Source: Aequoribacter sp003520285
Lineage (GTDB): Bacteria; Pseudomonadota; Gammaproteobacteria; Pseudomonadales; Halieaceae
Assembly: GCA_963966765.1 (NCBI GenBank)
Contig: CAXAAR010000066.1
Location: 1-12,957 of the forward strand
Direction of reading: 5' to 3'
Length of the DNA: 12,957 nt
Under the pieces are notes generated by a model that was not told the DNA's origin, did no database searches, and worked only from the letters and a program-made list of their open reading frames with translations. Shown here piece after piece: positions 7,349-12,957 of this stretch. Both the position numbers and the translations under genes were made by a program. Each line of letters starts with the position of its first letter. The first letter of the stretch is position 1.

Positions 7349-8872
7349 CTAAAGATCATCGTTATGTATGCCAATGACAGATCGCCCAGCATTCTCTGCG
7401 GCTCGGCGTTGTGACTGTGCCGTATCGTTTCTGGCATTGTGTACTGACATAAGGTAATCATCGTCGATATCACCTGTGACGTACTCTTTATTGAATACCG
7501 AGCAATCGAATCCGTCGACCTGAGAATTGCCCTCAAGAGAACATTGGATCAAATCTTCGATATCTTGAAACACCAGCCAATCGGCACCAATCGCCTCACA
7601 AATCTCATCTTCTGTGCGGTCATGGGCAATCAACTCCATTGCCGAGGGCATATCGATACCATAAACATTAGGATAACGCACAGGCGGACAGGCGCTGGCG
7701 AAATAAACTTGCCTTGCTCCTGCATCACGCGCCATTTGAATAATCTGACGACACGTCGTTCCCCGAACAATAGAGTCATCGACCAACAAGACCGTTTTAC
7801 CTTCAAACTCCAACGGCACCGGATTGAGCTTTTGACGAACGGATTTCTTACGTTCATTTTGACCCGGCATAATGAAAGTTCGACCAATGTAGCGGTTTTT
7901 CATGAAGCCTTCACGAAACTTCAAACCCAGCTCGTGCGCCATCGATTGTGCTGCAATCCTGCTGGTATCGGGTATCGGGATAACCACATCAATACCATGA
8001 TCAGGCTTGATTGCCCGTATCTTCTTTGCCAGCGCTTCACCCTGTCTCATGCGTGTCTTGTAGACGGAAATACCATCCATCATTGAATCTGGTCGCGCAA
8101 AATAGACGTGCTCAAAAATACAGGGCGTAAGCCGAGGATTATCAGCGCATTGCTGGCGAAAGAGTTCCCCATTTGGATTTATGTATACAGCTTCTCCAGG
8201 CGCGACGTCGTCGATGAGCTCAAACCCCAGCACATCAAGGGCGACACTTTCAGAGGCCAACATATAGTCAATGCCGGTTTCCGTCTCTCGTCGACCCAAG
8301 ACAAGCGGTCTTATCCCCCAAGGATCTCGAAAACCGACAATACCATAGTTGACCAACAGCGCGATGGCAGCATACCCGCCCAAACAGCGACGATGCACTC
8401 CGGAGACAGCAGCAAAAATGTCAGCGGCTTGTGGGATCAGCTGCCCCTGCACCTGCAACTCATGAGCAAAAACATTGAGGAGCACCTCGGAATCGCTATC
8501 GGTATTTAAGTGCCTCAGATCACTCTCGAATATCTCATTCGAAAGCTGCTGCGAGTTGGTCAAGTTGCCGTTGTGGGCAAGTGCAATACCATAGGGCGAA
8601 TTCACGTAAAAGGGTTGCGCCAAAGCGGGACCGCTGCTGCCCGCAGTAGGATAACGCACGTGCCCAATACCTACTGATCCGCGCAATCTTTGCATGTGAT
8701 GCTGTTGAAACACATCGCGAACTAAACCCTCTGACTTTCGCTGCGTGAACCGACCTTCGTGTGAGGTCATAATGCCAGCAGCGTCTTGTCCCCGATGCTG
8801 TAAAACGGTCAATGCATCATAGATCTCGGGCGCGACGTCTTTGTGCCCTACTATTCCGGCTAGTCCACACAT
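7349..8872 (-). CDS. purF: Amidophosphoribosyltransferase
   Basis: Catalyses the committed step of purine synthesis, PRPP + glutamine to 5-phosphoribosylamine. The 507-residue product (E. coli 505) begins MCGLAGI, where Cys2 becomes the N-terminal nucleophile of the glutaminase domain. Further glutaminase signatures are LQHRGQDAAG (24-33), GHVRYPTAG (70-78) and HNGNLTN (100-106). The synthase domain has the PRPP loop VLLVDDSIVRGTT (361-373) and RNRYIGRTF-type residues KNRYIGRTF (325-333). There is no propeptide before Cys2, as in the E. coli type. The ATG at 8872 is unambiguous because Cys must be residue 2. The ribosome binding site is mediocre (AAGG about 11 bases away). It lies 30 bases after cvpA, the same neighbour as in E. 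coli. Confidence 0.97.
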   Translation of the reverse strand: MCGLAGIVGHKDVAPEIYDALTVLQHRGQDAAGIMTSHEGRFTQRKSEGLVRDVFQQHHMQRLRGSVGIGHVRYPTAGSSGPALAQPFYVNSPYGIALAHNGNLTNSQQLSNEIFESDLRHLNTDSDSEVLLNVFAHELQVQGQLIPQAADIFAAVSGVHRRCLGGYAAIALLVNYGIVGFRDPWGIRPLVLGRRETETGIDYMLASESVALDVLGFELIDDVAPGEAVYINPNGELFRQQCADNPRLTPCIFEHVYFARPDSMMDGISVYKTRMRQGEALAKKIRAIKPDHGIDVVIPIPDTSRIAAQSMAHELGLKFREGFMKNRYIGRTFIMPGQNERKKSVRQKLNPVPLEFEGKTVLLVDDSIVRGTTCRQIIQMARDAGARQVYFASACPPVRYPNVYGIDMPSAMELIAHDRTEDEICEAIGADWLVFQDIEDLIQCSLEGNSQVDGFDCSVFNKEYVTGDIDDDYLMSVHNARNDTAQSQRRAAENAGRSVIGIHNDDL

Positions 8873-8902
8873 GGCTTGTTATACCTTATTGCTATTGTGT
8901 CA

Positions 8903-9403
8903 TTAAATGGTTGAAACTCGGGCATCTTGCAATTTTGATTGGCTCCAATCTAAGAGCGTATCGATATAGGGCATCAGAACAGAGTTTTGCATCGCCTGCT
9001 GCGATTGAGGCATCAAAAGCGTTAGGGCGTAACTCGCGATTAATAAGATAACTATACCCCTGACAAAACCGAACACAGAGCCCAAGAAGCGGTCAAAAAA
9101 TGAGAGCCCCACGGCGACTAAAAGCGACTTCATGAGTCGCGCAACAAGCGCCGCGGCAATCAAACACAGCGCCATTACCGTCAAAAACGCGAGCACTTGG
9201 CTGATTACGGCACTACTTACCAAACCGTTGAAATAGACCGCAAGGCTCAGAGAATAGCGACTCGCTATCACAAACCCAAGAATCCAGCCTAACAGAGATA
9301 GCGCCTCACGCGTAAAACCGCGCCACAAACTGAGACCGATAGAAGCAACCAACACTGATACGATCGTCCAATCTACCCAGGTCATTAACGTGGTATCGAT
9401 CAC
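8903..9403 (-). CDS. cvpA: CvpA family inner-membrane protein
   Basis: A small polytopic inner-membrane protein, named for its need in colicin V production in E. coli; its general role is not settled. The 166-residue product has hydrophobic segments at about 11-27, 34-50, 66-89 and 110-131, with the family blocks RGFTREALSLLGW (28-40) and FDRFLGSVFGFVRG (103-116). The frame opens at a TTG at 9421, but the GTG at 9403 is chosen because AGGAGG ends 4 bases before it. The downstream ATG at 9385, which gives the textbook MTWVDW start, is 22 bases from that motif. The AGGAGG overlaps the stop codon of the upstream SPOR gene, a sign of coupled translation. Conserved position just ahead of purF supports the call. 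Confidence 0.9.
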   Translation of the reverse strand: MIDTTLMTWVDWTIVSVLVASIGLSLWRGFTREALSLLGWILGFVIASRYSLSLAVYFNGLVSSAVISQVLAFLTVMALCLIAAALVARLMKSLLVAVGLSFFDRFLGSVFGFVRGIVILLIASYALTLLMPQSQQAMQNSVLMPYIDTLLDWSQSKLQDARVSTI

Positions 9404-9407
9404 TGTA

Positions 9408-9413
9408 CCTCCT
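9408..9413 (-). promoter_or_regulatory. Strong ribosome binding site for cvpA embedded in the upstream stop
   Basis: AGGAGG reads 9413-9408 on the minus strand and shares its first two bases with the TAG stop of the SPOR gene (9414-9412). It stands 4 bases from the GTG at 9403. It is the best anti-16S match I noticed in the operon and sets the cvpA start. Confidence 0.7.
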
Positions 9414-10005
9414 AGGGCCAATAGCGAACAATGAGGGAGTCCACTCCGAGCGCCTGATCGATTGAGCGTTTCACCGCGACCAAAGCCTCTCGTTCCACTT
9501 TTGGACCAATATACACACGGAACCGAATACCCTCTGGTCGATCGACCTCGACGATATAGGCTTTGTATTCCATTGCCTTAAGCTTCTCAGAAACCGCTTG
9601 CGCATCTGCGCGATTGGTCAGACTCATGACTTGCAAAGTATAAGCAATGGGGTAGCCGTTTTGGTCAAGAGCCACAGCCGAAGGTGGCTCAGAACGAACT
9701 TCTCGCTCTGCACTGATTGGCTTAATCAAGGTCTCAGAGCGAGTCAGCGCTTGGACCTGATCCGACCTGACTTCGACCTCAGGCTCATCCGTGAGTGCTT
9801 GCGGATTGACCCTTGCATCCTCTTCGATCTCGGGCCACTCAAAACTTTCCTGAGTCATCGCCGGTAATCGCTCGTAATCAGCGACCTGAGGCACATCGAG
9901 CCGCTCTGCAGGCGTTTGTAAAGATTGATCGACAAAGATAATCGGCCAAACCAAAATGGCTAAGGCACTCAGCACGAGTGCTCCCACTAAGCGTTGCTTC
10001 AACAT
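9412..10005 (-). CDS. dedD: SPOR domain protein, DedD-like
   Basis: A bitopic inner-membrane protein whose C-terminal SPOR domain is expected to bind septal peptidoglycan stripped of stem peptides; E. coli DedD works at the division septum. The 197-residue product has a short basic N-terminus, one transmembrane helix (about 6-25), an acidic, proline-containing linker (about 26-118) and a SPOR domain (about 119-197). The SPOR domain starts YTLQVMS and has the DAQAVSEKLKAMEYKAYI and RFRVYIGPK blocks. Overall design and the slot between folC and cvpA match dedD, but the linker is too variable to prove orthology. The ATG at 10005 overlaps the folC stop by 7 bases; GAGG stands about 10 bases upstream. 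Confidence 0.88.
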   Translation of the reverse strand: MLKQRLVGALVLSALAILVWPIIFVDQSLQTPAERLDVPQVADYERLPAMTQESFEWPEIEEDARVNPQALTDEPEVEVRSDQVQALTRSETLIKPISAEREVRSEPPSAVALDQNGYPIAYTLQVMSLTNRADAQAVSEKLKAMEYKAYIVEVDRPEGIRFRVYIGPKVEREALVAVKRSIDQALGVDSLIVRYWP

Positions 10006-11288
10006 TCTGAGACCACCTCTGCTGGATCATCAACCATGGCGAGTGCGACAGCCACGGTAGTGAAGGAACCCATCACGATCAAACTGTCACCATCGTTGGC
10101 ATCAGAGATCATTGCTTTTATGGCACTACGTACGTTGTTGAACACATGCGACTCTGTTTGCAAGTGCGCCGCAATCAGGTCGCTGACCGTCTTGACAGAC
10201 GCGACCCGCTCATTCTGCTGGCCAGCCAAGTACCAGACATCAATGAACTCACTACCTTGCTGCAGCATTGCTGCGATATCTTTATCTGACATTACTGAGA
10301 ATACGGCTCTGCACACTCCTGCGTCAGGACGATGCTGCCGATGATAACGCGCCAGTGCTGCCACAGAGGCGGGGTTGTGCGCGACGTCACAGAGCACTTT
10401 GTAGCCACCGAGATCGACCATCTGTCGACGACCCGCCAAATCCAAACCGTGTAACGCGCGCTTGACTCTCTGCTCGTCTAACTCGAAACCCAGCGCCAGT
10501 ACTGCCGCGATAGCCCCTGCCACATTGCTCTCTATGAAGCTTGGAGACTCGACCTCTGTGATATCGAGCGCGACGCCGTCCCACGACCATTGGCCATCCC
10601 ATCGCGTTTCATCCGCGCGTAAAGTGACCTTGAAATCACGGCCGATGGTGATCGGGATTGCTCCTATTCTCTGCAGTTCAGGTATTAATGTACTCGGCAA
10701 ATTCGACTCCGCCACGACACACGGTGACCCACAACGGGCTACGCCGGCTTTTTCTATTGCAATCGCGTCACGGGTATCACCCAGGTAGGCTTGGTGATCT
10801 AAGTCGATACTGGTGACCACTGACACCGTCGCATCAAAAATATTCACCGCATCAAGACGACCACCTAAACCAACTTCAAGAAGCCATACCTGAACGTCGG
10901 ATCGATCAAACAAATACGCGGCCGCTAACGTCGAGAATTCATAGTAAGTGAGTGACACTTGTCCTCTAGCATGCTCGATTGCTGCGAATGCATCGATAAT
11001 TTCTTGGTCTGTAGCGACATGATCGTCTATCACGATTCGCTCATTGAAGCGCAATAAATGTGGCGAAGTAAAAACACCCGAACGCACGCCAATGGCTTTC
11101 AGCAGGGCCTGTAGCACCCGCACCGTGGAGCCCTTCCCATTCGTTCCTGCGACTGTGATGACTGGAACGCGGGGGGATAAGCGCATCGTCTGCGCTACTT
11201 CTCGCACACGATCTAAACCTAAATCAATCGCCTTGGAGTGAGCGCCCTCTAAATGCGTCAACCAAGAATTAAGCGTCTTCTGAGACAT
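9999..11288 (-). CDS. folC: Dihydrofolate synthase / folylpolyglutamate synthase
   Basis: Adds glutamate to dihydropteroate and then to tetrahydrofolates in the cytoplasm (Mur-ligase-like ATP-dependent family). The product is 429 residues from the chosen start (E. coli 422). Visible are the opening SWLTHLEGAHSKAIDLGLDRV, the P-loop AGTNGKGST (47-55), TSPHLLRFNERI (74-85), LEVGLGGRLDAVN (137-149), the SIDLDHQAYLG Mg-binding region and the C-terminal DVAHNPAS and GSFTTVA blocks. The frame continues upstream to an ATG at 11339, but that would add 17 unconserved residues inside accD. The ATG at 11288 aligns with family N-termini and overlaps the accD end by 20 bases. Its ribosome binding site is poor, so coupling to accD translation is likely. 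Confidence 0.95.
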   Translation of the reverse strand: MSQKTLNSWLTHLEGAHSKAIDLGLDRVREVAQTMRLSPRVPVITVAGTNGKGSTVRVLQALLKAIGVRSGVFTSPHLLRFNERIVIDDHVATDQEIIDAFAAIEHARGQVSLTYYEFSTLAAAYLFDRSDVQVWLLEVGLGGRLDAVNIFDATVSVVTSIDLDHQAYLGDTRDAIAIEKAGVARCGSPCVVAESNLPSTLIPELQRIGAIPITIGRDFKVTLRADETRWDGQWSWDGVALDITEVESPSFIESNVAGAIAAVLALGFELDEQRVKRALHGLDLAGRRQMVDLGGYKVLCDVAHNPASVAALARYHRQHRPDAGVCRAVFSVMSDKDIAAMLQQGSEFIDVWYLAGQQNERVASVKTVSDLIAAHLQTESHVFNNVRSAIKAMISDANDGDSLIVMGSFTTVAVALAMVDDPAEVVSEC

Positions 11289-12186
11289 CGGTCTGTAGAC
11301 TAGCGTCTGCCTCCACTGGCACGTGGTGCGATGCGACATGAGTCAATTTCGACAGCAATCTACCCAAGGTGTCTCGTAACTGATTGCGATGCACAATCAT
11401 ATCAATCGCACCATGTTCAAGCAGAAACTCGCTGCGCTGAAAGCCCGGTGGCAGTTTCTGCCGGATAGTTTGCTCGATGATGTTTGGCCCGGCAAACCCG
11501 GCTCTGGCATCCGGTTCGGCCACGTTGATATCACCCAATAAAGCTAGCGAGGCCGACACGCCGCCATAAATTGGATCCGTCATGACCGAGATGTAAGGTA
11601 CTCGCTGTTGCTTCATCCGTTCGATGACAGCAGAGGTCTTTGCCATTTGCATCAGCGAGATCAGAGCTTCCTGCATACGAGCTCCACCGGAGGCTGAAAA
11701 ACACACCAAGGGGCAATTGAGTTGAATGGCGAGGCTTGCCGATCGAGTAAATTTCTCGCCAACCACAAAACCCATTGATCCGCCGTGAAAATTAAATTCA
11801 AAGGCCACTGCTATCAGAGGCAGACCGTGCAGGGTCCCTTTCATTGCAACCAATGCATCGCGCTCACCGGTCGCTTTTTGGGCAACCGTTAATCGGTCTT
11901 TGTAACGTTTCTTATCTTTGAACTTTAGACGATCGACGGGCTCGATGTCAGCGAAGATCTCTTCCTCGCTGCCTGAATCCAAAAATAATGCCAATCGTCT
12001 GCGGGCACCGATACGCATATGGTGATCACACTTCGGACAGACATCCCCGTTGCGCTCAAGCTCTGGACGGTACAACACAGCCTCGCACTTAACGCATTTC
12101 TTCCACAGACCCTCTGGCACATTGGCACGTTTACCAGAGTTATCTTTGCGGACGCCCGCGGGTAATATCTTGTCAAGCCAGCTCAT
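11269..12186 (-). CDS. accD: Acetyl-CoA carboxylase carboxyltransferase subunit beta
   Basis: With AccA it transfers the carboxyl group from carboxybiotin to acetyl-CoA, giving malonyl-CoA for fatty acid synthesis. The 305-residue product (E. coli 304) starts MSWLDKILP and carries the Zn ribbon Cys31-x2-Cys34 and Cys50-x2-Cys53. The crotonase-like core has FNFHGGSMG, SASGGARMQE, TDPIYGGVSAS and AEPDARAGFAGP, the oxyanion-hole and acyl-CoA-binding blocks. The ATG at 12186 is preceded by GGGGGGAA about 6 bases away. It is 54 bases after the trpA stop and overlaps folC by 20 bases. The trp-accD-folC order is widespread in pseudomonad-type gammaproteobacteria. Confidence 0.97.
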   Translation of the reverse strand: MSWLDKILPAGVRKDNSGKRANVPEGLWKKCVKCEAVLYRPELERNGDVCPKCDHHMRIGARRRLALFLDSGSEEEIFADIEPVDRLKFKDKKRYKDRLTVAQKATGERDALVAMKGTLHGLPLIAVAFEFNFHGGSMGFVVGEKFTRSASLAIQLNCPLVCFSASGGARMQEALISLMQMAKTSAVIERMKQQRVPYISVMTDPIYGGVSASLALLGDINVAEPDARAGFAGPNIIEQTIRQKLPPGFQRSEFLLEHGAIDMIVHRNQLRDTLGRLLSKLTHVASHHVPVEADASLQTDVSEDA

Positions 12187-12205
12187 AGTGTTCCCCCCGG
12201 ACCGC

Positions 12206-12211
12206 AGTATA
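12206..12211 (-). promoter_or_regulatory. Possible internal -10 element ahead of accD
   Basis: TATACT (12211-12206, 5 of 6 to the consensus) lies in the 54-base trpA-accD gap, but the -35 region is poor (TTTTAT at 17 bases). It could give accD and the downstream genes transcription independent of trpA; the leader would be only about 13 bases. Weak evidence. Confidence 0.25.
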
Positions 12212-12240
12212 CGCCTCTCTTAACATCCATAAAAGCGTTG

Positions 12241-12957
12241 TCAGATACCGGCCCTAATGTCAGCCACTAATGCGATAGCACGTGCTTGACGTTCAGAGAT
12301 CGACCATTCAGCATTCCCAAGCAAATCAACCAGTGCACTGCCCACAACGAGGCCATCTGCGTTAGCGCCAATTCTATTTGCAGACTCAGCATCTTTAATA
12401 CCAAAGCCGACGGCGACTGGTAGATCCGTGTGCCCTTTGACAAAATTCACTTTCTCGGCCACTTCAGTAAAGTCAAGATGTCCGGCACCAGTGACGCCTT
12501 TGAGCGAGACATAGTAAATAAAGCCGCTCGCTTGATCGGTAATGACAGGAACGCGCTCGTCTGGAGTGGTGGGTGCAATCAGAAAAATATTGTCGATGCC
12601 AACACGCTTGAGCTCAATGTTCATGGCACCAACCTCTTCTGGGGGCAAGTCGACAGTAATAACACCATCAATTCCTGCATCAGAGGCCGCTGTTGCGAAT
12701 GCGCTGTGTCCCATGTGCTCGATTGGGTTAGCGTAGCCCATCAAAATTACGGGTGTTGACTGATCTGTCTCACGAAAAGCTGTCACCATCGACAGACATA
12801 CCCGCAGGCTTACTTTCTGAGCTAAAGCGCGTTCGTGACCTTTTTGAATAACCGGGCCTTCGGCCATTGGATCACTAAAAGGCACGCCGAGCTCGATCAT
12901 ATCGGCGCCTGCACCGACCAGGGCATGCATCAAATCGACGGTAACTTAAGCACCCGG
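12241..12957 (-). CDS. trpA: Tryptophan synthase alpha chain, partial, interrupted by an in-frame TAA
   Basis: The alpha subunit cleaves indole-3-glycerol phosphate to indole and glyceraldehyde 3-phosphate and channels indole to TrpB. The visible part covers all but the first ~28 residues of a ~270-residue family. It shows IELGVPFSDP (Glu49 counterpart), MGYANP, VDLPPEE, YYVSLKGVTGAG (Tyr175 and Thr183 region), VGFGI and VVGSALV. Two things are odd. The codon at 12948-12946 is TAA, where relatives would read on between PGA and VTVDLMHALV. The catalytic Asp60 position (12861-12859) is GAA, giving AEGP instead of ADGP. Everything downstream of the TAA is open and well conserved. It may be a recent pseudogene, or the last bases of the sequence may be wrong. 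The gene heads the accD-metZ operon in this window. Confidence 0.85.

Noticed and set aside
7544..8086. 180-codon open frame on the plus strand
   Set aside because: Antisense shadow of the purF synthase domain; the PurF frame is fully conserved here.
8108..8509. 133-codon open frame on the plus strand
   Set aside because: Antisense to the purF glutaminase domain, with no recognisable motif or start signal.
11289..11339. folC start at ATG 11339
   Set aside because: It adds 17 residues encoded inside accD with no similarity to FolC N-termini.
1..12957. Search for mobile elements, CRISPR arrays, toxin-antitoxin or phage-defence genes, and tRNA genes
   Set aside because: All long frames are accounted for by core metabolic or envelope genes, the gaps are at most about 190 bases, and no terminal repeats, spacer arrays or tRNA-like cloverleafs were seen. 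I found no sign of a previously undescribed system.

Overview
This window is a stretch of ordinary core chromosome from a gammaproteobacterium. Every base belongs to, or lies close to, a recognisable housekeeping gene. The order accD-folC-(SPOR protein)-cvpA-purF is the classical gammaproteobacterial cluster. A metZ directly after purF, a tRNA hydroxylase gene (miaE) and a GlnRS with a TSKR signature point to the Pseudomonadales/Cellvibrionales side (Pseudomonas-like or a marine relative). The genus cannot be fixed from the sequence alone.

Layout. (1) 1-814, minus strand: the first half of glnS, running off the left edge. (2) 815-975: a divergent promoter region with a 7-bp inverted repeat. 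(3) 976-2202, plus strand: ppiB and lpxH, 3 bases apart. (4) 2178-3276, minus strand: a DUF1289 cysteine-cluster protein followed by miaE, overlapping by 11 bases. The 3' end of miaE also overlaps the 3' end of lpxH by 25 bases. (5) 3277-3468: a short divergent regulatory region. (6) 3469-6081, plus strand: acnB, from a GTG start with an excellent ribosome binding site. (7) 6096-6121: a bidirectional terminator. (8) 6141-12957, minus strand, transcribed right to left: trpA (partial), accD, folC, a DedD-like SPOR protein, cvpA, purF and metZ. Their junctions are -20 to +54 bases, so they look like one long operon ending at the shared terminator.

How the genes fit together. The window covers tRNA charging (GlnS) and tRNA modification (MiaE), proline isomerisation (PpiB), lipid A synthesis (LpxH), the TCA cycle (AcnB), and the last operon. 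That operon links tryptophan, malonyl-CoA, folate, purine and methionine synthesis with two envelope proteins (SPOR and CvpA). No gene-free stretch exceeds 300 bases. I saw no tRNA or rRNA gene, insertion sequence, CRISPR array, prophage or attachment site.

I looked for a novel system and did not find one. The most unusual signal is at the right edge. trpA carries an in-frame TAA about 30 codons in, and its catalytic Asp60 position reads Glu. Either the gene is decaying or the end of the sequence contains errors. Second-tier points are several non-ATG starts that can be decided from ribosome binding sites, the DUF1289-miaE coupling, and the inverted repeat over the ppiB promoter.
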